DNA of 38,685 bases from contig CAITGX010000152.1 in NCBI GenBank assembly GCA_903892045.1, forward strand, positions 1 to 38,685. The letters are read 5' to 3'. A model generated the notes under the pieces. The model made no database searches. It saw only the letters and a program-made list of their open reading frames with translations, and had not been told where the DNA came from. Each line of letters starts with the position of its first letter. Position 1 is the stretch's first letter. The translations under genes and the position numbers were made by a program. Shown here piece after piece: positions 1 to 7,807 of this stretch. The stretch is from an uncultured Planctomycetota bacterium. GTDB taxonomy: Bacteria; Planctomycetota; UBA1135; GCA-002686595.

Positions 1-2
1 AG

Positions 3-236
3 CTCGATTACCGCGTGCCGTACACGCAGAGCCTGCAGTACTACACCGCGCTCCGAAAGCGCGGCGTGCCCGCGCGTCTCGTCGTGCTGCCCAACGCCGG
101 TCACTGGCCCGCGTGGCACGAGATGGCGTTCTACTACAACGCGCACCTCGACTTCTTCCACGAGTACCTCGGCGGCGAGCCCGCCCCGTGGGACGTCACC
201 GCCCATAGCCGCAACCTGCACCTCTCGCCGCGCTGA
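3..236 (+). CDS. Prolyl oligopeptidase-type (S9) peptidase, C-terminal end only
   Basis: The gene enters from the left edge and only its last 77 codons are present; it is open from base 3 to the TGA at 234-236. The segment starting LDYRVPYTQSLQYYTALRKR and continuing to PNAGHW is the typical end of the S9 alpha/beta-hydrolase domain. The D of LDYRVP matches the catalytic Asp and the H of GHW the catalytic His; the nucleophilic Ser lies upstream, outside the window. Family members are serine peptidases that usually cleave short peptides after Pro or related residues, often in the periplasm. Whether this one is secreted cannot be seen. It converges on the lectin gene with a hairpin between them. 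Confidence 0.85.
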   Translation, partial: LDYRVPYTQSLQYYTALRKRGVPARLVVLPNAGHWPAWHEMAFYYNAHLDFFHEYLGGEPAPWDVTAHSRNLHLSPR

Positions 237-253
237 TCGCGCGCGGCGGCGCG

Positions 254-273
254 GAAGACGCCTTGGCGTCTTC
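254..273. terminator. Hairpin between convergent genes
   Basis: Nine-base perfect inverted repeat, GAAGACGCC (254-262) and GGCGTCTTC (265-273). The folded form is a 7-8 bp stem with a 4-6 base loop. It starts 17 bases after the peptidase stop and lies 70 bases beyond the lectin stop on the other strand, so it could serve both transcripts. There is no T-run. Confidence 0.55.
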
Positions 274-343
274 TGCGAGGGATCCCCCGAGGGCGAGCGC
301 AGCGAGCCCGCTGGCTGAAGCAGACGCGACTGTGGCCGTTGCG

Positions 344-1564
344 CTACGGCATGTAGGTGAGAGTGAGCGCGTTCGAAAGGTTCGTCGACTTCGAGGCGGG
401 CGGATCCCTGTACCACGCCTGCACCTGTGCGCGCCTTCCCGCGAGCCAAGGCTGGCCGAGGGCGCCGGGCGTGGAGGTCTGGAAGGCGTTCCAGTCGAGC
501 GTGAAGGTGCCGTTGCAGGCGCCGATGGTGCCGCCGGAGAACTGGCTCAGGGAGCGCTGGGTCGGGAGCTTCACGCACAGGAAGCTCGAGCTCGTGGTCG
601 ACCAAGGCTGGATCAGCTGGTCGAGGCCGTAGAAGAGCACGCCGGACTTCTGGCCCTCGACGTTGGTGACGCTGATCGTGCAGGGTGTCGAGAGCGCGAG
701 GTTGGGGTTGGCGTTGGCGCTGATCGTCGCGGCGCAGCCGCTCGTCGAGGTGCCGGGCGTGCAGTAGGTCGTCGGGGGCGTGGCCGCGCTCGCGAAGCTC
801 CACGACAGCACGTCGTTGTGCTCCCACGCTCCTCCGGTCGCCGAGGTGACACCGACGTAGAGCGAGCTGCCGCCGATCAGGTTGAGTCCGCCGACCGCGG
901 CGCCGCCGATCCACGTGCCTCCGCTGGTGAAGCTGTAGGGCGTCGTGAAGAGCAGCGCGCCGTCGTAGGAGACGCTCAAGCTCCCGGGCACGTACACGAT
1001 GCGCACCGAGTGCACGAGACCGTTGGTGAAGTCGACCGCCGGCGTGGCCCAGCCGATCGAATAGCTCTCGCGCGCGTCGTTCTGGCCCGTGCCGTTCGTG
1101 TGCCAGCTGAAATCGGCGCCGGTGCCGTCGAAGAAGGGCGAGCCGGCGTCGTAGGTGTCGATCTCGAGCGCGAGGGAGTTGACGATGCCGACACCGGCGG
1201 GCTGCGCAGGATTGTCGGCGTAGCCGAGGCAGCTGCCGGCGGTCGCGCTGCCGAGCGCAGCGGTGCCGCGCGGATCGTTCTGGAAGACGATCGCGAGCCC
1301 GTCGGCTCCGCTCGACGCCTGGCTCGTGAACTGGAACGTCATGTCGAGCGTGAAGCCGCCGGCGACGGAGAGCGGCTGCGAGTACCAGGCCGAGCCGCGC
1401 TGGCTCGCGGCCGCGGGCGTCACGCGCAGAACGCCGCCCGTGGCGAGCGCGTTGCCGTTGAGCACGAGGCCCGCCGTGGAGGCGAAGTTCGGATAGCTGA
1501 AGCCCTGTGCGAGCGCCGGGGCGGCGAGCAGGACGAGGGCAGCGAGAGAACGTGCGACGTGCAT
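344..1564 (-). CDS. Secreted L-type lectin-domain protein with Cys-rich C-terminal module
   Basis: Protein of 406 aa with a classical signal peptide (MHVARSLAALVLLAAPALAQ, cleavage probably after ALA-19). Residues about 23-258 look like a legume/L-type lectin beta-sandwich: GADGLAIVFQ near 86-95, LALEIDTYD at 131-139 (the E-x-D pair typical of the metal site), and YVGVTSATG followed by DVLSWSFA at 236-258. Such domains bind carbohydrate. Residues 267-406 form a separate module with Cys 268, 277, 295, 330 and 350, containing VEGQKSGVLFYG and WYRDPP. I recall this module at the ends of other secreted planctomycete proteins, with no known function. The ATG at 1564 is well supported by GGAAGGAG about 8 bases upstream. 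It stands alone, 82 bases beyond the hydroxylase operon. Ligand unknown. Confidence 0.8.
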   Translation of the reverse strand: MHVARSLAALVLLAAPALAQGFSYPNFASTAGLVLNGNALATGGVLRVTPAAASQRGSAWYSQPLSVAGGFTLDMTFQFTSQASSGADGLAIVFQNDPRGTAALGSATAGSCLGYADNPAQPAGVGIVNSLALEIDTYDAGSPFFDGTGADFSWHTNGTGQNDARESYSIGWATPAVDFTNGLVHSVRIVYVPGSLSVSYDGALLFTTPYSFTSGGTWIGGAAVGGLNLIGGSSLYVGVTSATGGAWEHNDVLSWSFASAATPPTTYCTPGTSTSGCAATISANANPNLALSTPCTISVTNVEGQKSGVLFYGLDQLIQPWSTTSSSFLCVKLPTQRSLSQFSGGTIGACNGTFTLDWNAFQTSTPGALGQPWLAGRRAQVQAWYRDPPASKSTNLSNALTLTYMP

Positions 1565-1646
1565 GGGACGAGCTCCTTCCGGTCGTCCCGGTTTACCCCC
1601 ATTCCCCGCGGAGCGCGAGCCCCCGCGTCGGAACGTGCGGCGCGCC

Positions 1647-2666
1647 TTACACGTGGTGCACGGGGCCCTCGCCGCGCGAGGCGGCGAGCAGCGTGCGCTT
1701 CACGTACACGGGGACCATGTCCCGGCGGTAGTCGGCATCGCCGGGGATGTTGGGCAGCGGCTTGCACTGCTTGTGAGCGAGCGCGGCCGCTTCCGCGACG
1801 GCGGCCTCGAACTCCGGGGTGCCGGGGCGCTGGCCGCGCAGGATCGCGTCGAGCTTGGTGATGCGCTTGGGCTGGGCCGCGAGGGCCGTCACGACGACGT
1901 CCGCGTGCTCGACAGCGCCTTGCGCGTCGAGATCGAGGCGCACGGCGACGCCGAGCAGCGGGAAGTCGATGCTGCCGCGGTCGCGCAGCTTGCCGTAGGC
2001 GCCACGGTGACCGGCGGGAGCCTTGGGCACCTGGATCGACACGAGCACCTCGTCGCGCTCGACCTTCTTGTTGAAGATGCCGTCGGCGACCCAGAAGTCG
2101 TCGATCGCGATCGCGCGGCGGCCGCGCGGGCTGGCGAACTCGAGCGTCGCACCGAGCGTCATCAGCGGCGGCGCGCTGTCGTTCGAGGCGGCGGCGACGC
2201 AGTTCTTGCCGCCCTTGACGACGTGGCAGACCTCGCCGTCCTTCTTCATGCAGAAGCCGAGGGCCTCGCGCCAGAAGTAGGTCTGGTTGTACCACTGGCA
2301 GCGCGTGTCGAGCAGCACGTTGCCGCCGAGCGTGCCCATGGTGCGCAGCTGCGGGCCGGCGACGAGCGAGCAGGCCTGCGCGAGCGCGGGAGCCTGCGCG
2401 CGCACGAGCTCGCTCGCGGCGACCTCGGCGAGTGACGTCATCGCGCCGATCGCGAGCGAGCCGTCGGCGTTGCGGCAGATGCCGCGCAGCTCGCGCACCT
2501 GCGCCAGCGAGACCACGCGCGAGGGCGTGAAGAGCTCGTGCTTCATGTTGGGCACGAGGTCGGTGCCGCCCGCGACGATCATCGCGTCCGGGGACTCCGC
2601 GAGCAGCGCGACGGCCTCGGCGACCGTGGTCGGCGTGCACAGCTCGAACTTCGGGAGCCGCAGCAT
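1647..2666 (-). CDS. hcrB: 4-Hydroxybenzoyl-CoA reductase-type FAD/[4Fe-4S] (beta) subunit
   Basis: Protein of 339 aa of the CO-dehydrogenase/xanthine-dehydrogenase medium (FAD) subunit family. FAD-binding signatures are VAGGTDLVPNMK (31-42) and TMGTLGGNVLLDTR (109-122). An insertion after the second signature carries four Cys at 123, 139, 147 and 156, spaced C-x15-C-x7-C-x8-C. As I recall, Thauera HcrB binds its extra [4Fe-4S] cluster through Cys 122, 138, 146 and 155, the same spacing; ordinary xanthine dehydrogenase or CO dehydrogenase FAD subunits lack this loop. The likely role is passing electrons between FAD, the 4Fe-4S cluster and the Fe-S subunit. Its ATG overlaps the stop of the large-subunit gene by one base (TGATG), so the two are translationally coupled. 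Substrate assignment is by homology only. Confidence 0.8.
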   Translation of the reverse strand: MLRLPKFELCTPTTVAEAVALLAESPDAMIVAGGTDLVPNMKHELFTPSRVVSLAQVRELRGICRNADGSLAIGAMTSLAEVAASELVRAQAPALAQACSLVAGPQLRTMGTLGGNVLLDTRCQWYNQTYFWREALGFCMKKDGEVCHVVKGGKNCVAAASNDSAPPLMTLGATLEFASPRGRRAIAIDDFWVADGIFNKKVERDEVLVSIQVPKAPAGHRGAYGKLRDRGSIDFPLLGVAVRLDLDAQGAVEHADVVVTALAAQPKRITKLDAILRGQRPGTPEFEAAVAEAAALAHKQCKPLPNIPGDADYRRDMVPVYVKRTLLAASRGEGPVHHV

Positions 2667-5047
2667 CAGCGCTTCCCTCCCTGCGCCGCCAGCGGGGCGC
2701 TCTCCTGCTTCGCGCGCAGTGCGGCGAGGACCTTGGCGGGCGTGAACGGCAGGTGCTTCAAGCGGATGCCCACGGCGTCGTAGATGGCGTTGGAGAGGGC
2801 CGGCAGGCACGGGTGCAACGGGCCTTCGCCCGCTTCCTTGGCGCCGTAGGGGCCTTCGGGGTCGATGGACTCGACGATCAGCGCGCGGAATTCCGGCGTG
2901 TCGAGGCTCGTAGGCAGGCGGTAGTCGAGCAGCGACGGGCCGCGGTGCAGGCCGAAGCGGTTGACGTCGTGCTCCTCGTACAGCGCCTCGGCGAGGCCCA
3001 TGTACGCGGAGCCTTCCATCTGGCCCGCGACGATCATCGGGTTGAGCGCACGGCCGCAGTCGTGGGCGATCCACACGTCGTGCACGGTGATGCGGCCCGT
3101 CTCGGTGTCGACCGAGGCGTCGACCACGTGCGCGGTGAACGAGTAGGCGGGCGAGGCGCCGATCGTGCCGCCGCGGTAGTCCCCGCCGAGCTTCGGCGTG
3201 TTGTAGGAGCCGGTGGAGCCGAGCGTGTCGAACTTGGTCTCGGCGAGGTGGAAGGCCTCGACCGACGTGAGCGAGCGCGACGTGTCGTCGAGATCGATGA
3301 CGAGCCCCTCGATCAGGCGCACCCGCGACGGCGCGCATTGCCACTTCTCGGCGACGGCGGCGACGAGCTTCTCGCGCAGCTTGCGGCAGGCGTCGATGGT
3401 CGCGTTGCCGACCATGAAGGTCACGCGGCTCGAGTAGGCGCCGAGATCGACGGGGCACAGGTCGGTGTCCGCGGCGACGACGCGGATGCGCTCGAGCGGG
3501 ATGCCGAGCTCTTCCGCCACGATGTACGCGCACATCGAGTTCGAGCCCTGCCCGATGTCGTTGCCGCCGGTGAAGACGGTCACGAGGCCCGAGCGGTCGA
3601 CCTTGAGCTGCACGCCGGCCTGCGGCATGTCGTTGGGGTAGACCGGGTAGTTCGTGCCCGAGATGTACATGGAGCCCGCGACGCCGAGCCCGCGGCCGGG
3701 CCCAAGCTTGCCGCGCCGCGCCTTCCAGCCGCTCGCACGCTCGACCTCGTCGAGGCACTGCAGGAAGCCATTGGAAGTCACGCGCTGGCCGTTCACCGTG
3801 CGCGTGAAGTCGCCTTGGAAGTTGCGGCGGCGGATCTCGATCGGATCGAGCGCGAGCTTCTCCGCGAGCTGGTCGAGCTGCACCTCGAAGGCGAAGCGCG
3901 GCTGCACCGAGCCGTGGCCGCGCTTGGGACCGCAGGGCGGCTTGTTGGTGAAGACGCGCGTCGAGTCGAAGCGGTAGGTCGGGAAGTGGTACGGCCCGGT
4001 GAGCAGCTGGCCCGAGTAGTAGGTCGTGACGAGACCGAAGGAGCTGTAGGAGCCGCCGTCGATCAGGATCTTCGCGTCGACGCCCGTGAGCTTGCCGTCC
4101 TTCGTGGCCCCGCTCCTGTAGTGCAGGTACATCGGGTGGCGGCCGCGGTGCGCGTAGAAGACCTCCTCGCGCGTCCACAGCATCTTCACCGCGCGGCCGG
4201 TGAGCATGGCGAGCTTGGCGACGCAGAACTCGAGGCTGAACGGGTCGGACTTGCCGCCGAAGGCGCCGCCAAGGCAGGGCTGGATCACGCGGATCCGGTG
4301 TGCGGGCAGCTCGAGCACGCGCGCGAGCGCGCGGTGCACGTAGTGCGTGATCTGCGTCGCCGACCAGAGCGTGAGCACGCCCTCGGGCGAGTAGGTGGCG
4401 ACCGCGCAGTGGGGCTCGATCGGCGCGTGCGTCGAGCCGTGGAAGAAGTAGTCGTCCTCGACCACCACGTCGGCGCCCGCGAGCGCGGTCTCGACCGCAC
4501 CGAACTCGAGCTGCACGCTCTTCGAGATGTTGCCTTCCTTGCGGCCCTCGTGGATTGCGGGCTCCGCGCGCACGAGCGACTCGTGCGGGTCGAAGAAGGC
4601 GTGCAGCAGCTCGTACTCGACCTCGATCAGCTTGAGCGCGGCGTTGGCCGTGTCCTCGTCGATCGCTGCCACGGCCGCGACGGGGTCGCCGATGAAGCGC
4701 ACCTTGTCGACCGCGAGCGCGTTCTCGTCGGGCGTCCACGGAATGACGCCGTACTTCATCGGCATCGCATCGCCCGTGATCACCGCGTGCACGCCCTTGA
4801 GCGCGCGCGCCTTCGAGACGTCGATGCGCCGGATCTTCGCGTGGGCGTGCGGGCTGCGCAGCGTCTTCGCGTGCAGCATGCCGGGCAGCACGATGTCGTC
4901 GGCGTAGACCGCGGCGCCGGTGGCCTTGGCGAGGCCGTCCACCTTGGCGTGCGCGCGGCCGACGACCTTGAAGTCGACGTTGGCCTTCGAGCCGGGCTCG
5001 TGCGGACCCCAGGGTGCACCCGGGCCGTGGAGATCGCGGGCGCTCAT
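2666..5047 (-). CDS. hcrA: Molybdopterin-binding large subunit, 4-hydroxybenzoyl-CoA reductase/xanthine dehydrogenase family
   Basis: Protein of 793 aa starting MSARDLHGPG. The N-terminal a/b hammerhead domain includes GRAHAKVDGLAKATG (30-44). Molybdenum-cofactor signatures follow: CLGGAFGGKSDPF (258-270), GPKRGHGSVQPRFAFE (373-388), GGNDIGQGSNS (494-504) and, near the end, GAKEAGEGP, whose Glu (about 738) is the catalytic base in this family. It is the catalytic subunit: hydroxylases add water-derived oxygen to aromatic rings or aldehydes, while 4-hydroxybenzoyl-CoA reductase runs the reverse, removing a ring hydroxyl. The partner FAD subunit makes the second option more likely. Its ATG overlaps the small-subunit stop by four bases (ATGA). 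An upstream in-frame extension to 5470 is rejected because it runs through the small-subunit gene. No CoA ligase or ring reductase lies nearby, so the substrate is uncertain. Confidence 0.85.
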   Translation of the reverse strand: MSARDLHGPGAPWGPHEPGSKANVDFKVVGRAHAKVDGLAKATGAAVYADDIVLPGMLHAKTLRSPHAHAKIRRIDVSKARALKGVHAVITGDAMPMKYGVIPWTPDENALAVDKVRFIGDPVAAVAAIDEDTANAALKLIEVEYELLHAFFDPHESLVRAEPAIHEGRKEGNISKSVQLEFGAVETALAGADVVVEDDYFFHGSTHAPIEPHCAVATYSPEGVLTLWSATQITHYVHRALARVLELPAHRIRVIQPCLGGAFGGKSDPFSLEFCVAKLAMLTGRAVKMLWTREEVFYAHRGRHPMYLHYRSGATKDGKLTGVDAKILIDGGSYSSFGLVTTYYSGQLLTGPYHFPTYRFDSTRVFTNKPPCGPKRGHGSVQPRFAFEVQLDQLAEKLALDPIEIRRRNFQGDFTRTVNGQRVTSNGFLQCLDEVERASGWKARRGKLGPGRGLGVAGSMYISGTNYPVYPNDMPQAGVQLKVDRSGLVTVFTGGNDIGQGSNSMCAYIVAEELGIPLERIRVVAADTDLCPVDLGAYSSRVTFMVGNATIDACRKLREKLVAAVAEKWQCAPSRVRLIEGLVIDLDDTSRSLTSVEAFHLAETKFDTLGSTGSYNTPKLGGDYRGGTIGASPAYSFTAHVVDASVDTETGRITVHDVWIAHDCGRALNPMIVAGQMEGSAYMGLAEALYEEHDVNRFGLHRGPSLLDYRLPTSLDTPEFRALIVESIDPEGPYGAKEAGEGPLHPCLPALSNAIYDAVGIRLKHLPFTPAKVLAALRAKQESAPLAAQGGKR

Positions 5048-5595
5048 CGCGTGGACTCCTTGGCGGCGCGCTGGGCCTCCCACGAGCGCAGCTTGGGCTG
5101 GAGCTGAAGTTTCTCCGCCACGGCGGACTCGATGGCCTCGAAGATCTGCGTGTAGCCCGTGCAGCGGCACAGGTTGCCGGAGAGCGCGTCGCGCATGTCC
5201 TCGCGCGAGGGCTGCGGGCAGCGGTCGAGAAGTGCGCGCGCCGAGAGGATCATCCCCGGCTGGCAGAAGCCGCACTGCAGCGCGCCGCAGCGGTCGAAGG
5301 CCTGCTGCAGCGGATCGGCGCCCGTGCCGCCGGCGCGCAGGTGCGCGGGCATGAGGCCCTCGATGGTCGTGATCGCGCGGCCCTCGCTGGCGCGCGCGAG
5401 CGTCAGGCAGGCGAGCACGGGCTTCCCGTCGACGAGCACGGTGCACGCGCCGCAGTCGCCCTTGTCGCAACCCTGCTTCGAACCCGTGAGCCCGAGGCGG
5501 TAGCGCAGCACCTCGAGCAACGTCCAGTGGTCCGGCGCGGAGACCGGCTGCGTGTCCCCGTTGACCTCGAGTTGGTACTCACCCATGCCGCGCAT
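5044..5595 (-). CDS. hcrC: [2Fe-2S] iron-sulfur small subunit of the molybdenum hydroxylase
   Basis: Protein of 183 aa with the two Fe-S domains of the xanthine dehydrogenase small-subunit family. The plant-ferredoxin-type domain binds one [2Fe-2S] through C43, C48, C51 and C63 (GCDKGDCGACTVLVDG). The helical second domain binds another through C108, C111, C143 and C145 (CGFCQPGM and NLCRCTGY). It relays electrons between the molybdenum site and the FAD subunit; no export signal is visible. Two in-frame ATGs exist, at 5595 (MRGMGEYQ) and 5586 (MGEYQ). Neither has a clear ribosome site, and the shorter form matches the usual family start equally well. It is the first of the three overlapping subunit genes and begins 42 bases after the upstream phosphatase/sulfatase gene, so all four could share a transcript. 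Confidence 0.88.
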   Translation of the reverse strand: MRGMGEYQLEVNGDTQPVSAPDHWTLLEVLRYRLGLTGSKQGCDKGDCGACTVLVDGKPVLACLTLARASEGRAITTIEGLMPAHLRAGGTGADPLQQAFDRCGALQCGFCQPGMILSARALLDRCPQPSREDMRDALSGNLCRCTGYTQIFEAIESAVAEKLQLQPKLRSWEAQRAAKESTR

Positions 5596-5637
5596 TGTCG
5601 CCGCGCGGGGGGCGGGAGGAAAGCCCGGAGGCGGGGC

Positions 5638-7578
5638 TCAGCGCTGCTCTTCGGCTTGCACGGGGGCCTCCTGCGGCGCGGCCTTGCGCAGGAACGGGGC
5701 CACGAAGCGGCGTAACCGGCGGTGCAGCTCGGTCGTGTCGAGCTCGTGGCCGGCCGCGCGGGCGAGGGACTCGATCTCGAGCAGCCGCCACAGGGCCCGC
5801 AGGGCCCAGCGCCCGTCTTGGGTGGATTCCAGCCAGTCGAGCACGCCCGCGGCGCACAGCTCGAGTTCCTCGAGTTCGACGGCGGAGAGCGTGCCCTCGG
5901 CCCGCTGCGCGAGGCGCACGCGGTGCACGCGGCGGTCGAGGGCCACCAGCGCGTCGTTCCCTGGGGGCGGCCGCGGCGGGTTGGCGCGCGCTTCCGCGAG
6001 CTGGCTGTCCATCTCGGAGCGCTGGGCCTCATCCGGCTCGTTGCCGACCGCGTAGCCCAGCTCGCGCAACTGGCGCAGTTCGATCTCGTTCAGTTCTCGC
6101 TGGGCGACGCCCGACTCGAGCTGCTCGTGGATCGCGCGCGACGCGGCGAAGATCGAGGCCATGGCGGCGCGCAGGCGCTCGAGTTCCGCAGGTCGCTCGC
6201 CCGCGAGGTTTCTGCGCTCGTCCGGGTCGCTCGCGCGCTCGAACAGGCACTCGCGGAAGGTCAGGTCCTCGAAGTAGCCCAGCGGATCGCCGGCGTTCGG
6301 ATAGTGCGTGACGATCTCGTCGCCATGCTCGTCGAGCGTCGGAAATTCATCCCCCTGCACGTACTTCTGCAGCAGCGGCGGCGTCTCTGGCTGGATGTGG
6401 ACTCGCACCGAGTGTTGCGGCGGGATCGCGCTGTCTCCGATGTACTTGTAGCCGTCGTAGACGAGCGCGTGGGTGGCGGTGGAGTGCGTGCCCGAGAGCG
6501 AGTAGCTGCGCGAGCGGCGCTCGCCGCGCGCGATGGCCGCGAGGCTGGAACCCTGCATGCGCGGATCGCGCGGCAGCCCCGCGACTTCGAGCAGGGTCGG
6601 AGCGACGTCGACGAGATCGACGAGCGAGCTCACGCGCGTTCCCGCCTGCGCGGAGCGCGGCAGCTTCACGATCAGTGGCACGCGCAGCACGCAGTCGTAC
6701 AGCTGCATTCCGTGTCCGAGGCGCAGCCCGCGGTCGTAGAAGGTCTCGCCGTGGTCCGATAGCACGACGATCAGGGCCTCGTCATAGCGGCCCGAGCGGC
6801 GCAGCTCCGCCACGATCGCACCCACGGCTCGATCGGCCTCCGCCACTCCGCTGTCGTAGTCGTTGAGCGCGGTGCCGAGCTGCTGGTAGCGGTCGAACCC
6901 CATGCTGCGCGCATAGCGCGTGTACGTGGAGCGAAAGAACTCATGATCGAGCGGCGACTCGCCGACGGGACGCGCACGGAAGCGCGCGAGCAGGGCGGGA
7001 TCCGACTGGTCGTAGGGCCCGTGGGTATCGAAGCTGTGCAGGAAGGCGAACCACGGCTCGTCACCGCGCTCGCGCATCCATCCCAGCGCGCGCGAGAGGT
7101 AGCGCGAGAAACCCATGTCGGCCGTGACCCACGGCGTGTTCGTGTCGAAGACCTCGAAGCCGTCCTCGAGACCCCAGCCGGGGCCGACGAAGCCGCCCGC
7201 GGTCCAGGCGGCGGTGCGGTAGCCACGGGCCGCGAAGTGCTCGGCGAGCGTGACCGCGCGAGTCGGGATCCGGTCTTCGGGCGACTCGACGCCGTGGGCG
7301 ACCGCATCGAGCCCCGTGAACATGGAGACGTGGGAGGGCAGCGTCCACGGGGCGACGCTGAGCGCCTGGTCGAAGACCACGGCGTCGCGCGCGAGAGCGT
7401 CGATGTTGGGGGAGACGTCGGCAGCGTTGCCGTAGATCCCGAGACGCTCGGCTCGCAGCGTGTCGATGCTGACCAGCACGACGGTCGGGGTCCCGGGCGT
7501 CGACCGCGAGCACGCGGGCGCGAGCAGCGCGGCGAGCGCTGTCAGCAGGGATACGTGCGCGGTGACGGGACGGGACAA
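5638..7578 (-). CDS. Sulfatase-like alkaline-phosphatase-superfamily hydrolase, Thr-type active site, probably exported
   Basis: Protein of 646 aa with a hydrophobic N-terminus ending LLAPAC (Cys 23), a possible but imperfect lipoprotein site. The sulfatase/phosphodiesterase fold is clear: metal ligand in VSIDTLRAERLGIYG (36-50), active-site region APWTLPSHVSMFTGL (76-90), and second metal site VLSDHGETFYD followed by GLRLGHGM. The C/S-x-P-x-R sulfatase motif is replaced by T79-L-P-S-H, so formylglycine cannot form. Thr is the nucleophile in phosphoethanolamine transferases and other phosphate-cleaving relatives. The C-terminal 200 residues are charged, helical and unlike known sulfatases. 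It could cleave or transfer phosphoesters rather than sulfate esters. It lies 42 bases upstream of the hydroxylase small subunit on the same strand. The substrate cannot be predicted. Confidence 0.75.
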   Translation of the reverse strand: MSRPVTAHVSLLTALAALLAPACSRSTPGTPTVVLVSIDTLRAERLGIYGNAADVSPNIDALARDAVVFDQALSVAPWTLPSHVSMFTGLDAVAHGVESPEDRIPTRAVTLAEHFAARGYRTAAWTAGGFVGPGWGLEDGFEVFDTNTPWVTADMGFSRYLSRALGWMRERGDEPWFAFLHSFDTHGPYDQSDPALLARFRARPVGESPLDHEFFRSTYTRYARSMGFDRYQQLGTALNDYDSGVAEADRAVGAIVAELRRSGRYDEALIVVLSDHGETFYDRGLRLGHGMQLYDCVLRVPLIVKLPRSAQAGTRVSSLVDLVDVAPTLLEVAGLPRDPRMQGSSLAAIARGERRSRSYSLSGTHSTATHALVYDGYKYIGDSAIPPQHSVRVHIQPETPPLLQKYVQGDEFPTLDEHGDEIVTHYPNAGDPLGYFEDLTFRECLFERASDPDERRNLAGERPAELERLRAAMASIFAASRAIHEQLESGVAQRELNEIELRQLRELGYAVGNEPDEAQRSEMDSQLAEARANPPRPPPGNDALVALDRRVHRVRLAQRAEGTLSAVELEELELCAAGVLDWLESTQDGRWALRALWRLLEIESLARAAGHELDTTELHRRLRRFVAPFLRKAAPQEAPVQAEEQR

Positions 7579-7761
7579 GCGAGGCTCTGGAGTCGAAACG
7601 GCGGCTGCGGTGCCGCCTTGAGACGCGGACAGGCGCTTCTCGGTTCACTAGCGACGGACTCGCGGAGCGTTACCCGAAACGCGGGGCAGGAGGTGCGCGA
7701 TCCCACGAGCCGCGAGCTGGTGGCGAGCGCCGCTGCATCACTTCACGAGCCTCACTTGTAT

Positions 7762-7786
7762 CGACACGGGCGAGGCGCGCGTGTCG
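7762..7786 (-). terminator. Weak hairpin downstream of recQ
   Basis: Perfect 7-base inverted repeat CGACACG (7762-7768) and CGTGTCG (7780-7786) with an 11-base loop, beginning 22 bases past the recQ stop. There is no T-run, so a termination role is tentative. The rest of the 229-base gap to the sulfatase-like gene shows no gene or tRNA. Confidence 0.3.
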
Positions 7787-7807
7787 GAGGCCGGACGCCC
7801 GGGACCG

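Noticed and set aside
2753-5107. 784-codon plus-strand frame opposite the hydroxylase large subunit
   Set aside because: Shadow frame; the minus strand encodes a full set of molybdenum-hydroxylase signatures.
5047-5470. Longer start for the hydroxylase large subunit
   Set aside because: The extension overlaps the whole small-subunit coding region in another frame; the ATG at 5047 gives the normal family N-terminus and a 4-base overlap.
7579-7807. tRNA or small RNA gene in the 229-base gap
   Set aside because: No cloverleaf-like T-arm (GTTCGA-type) or matching acceptor stem was found; only a weak hairpin near the recQ end.
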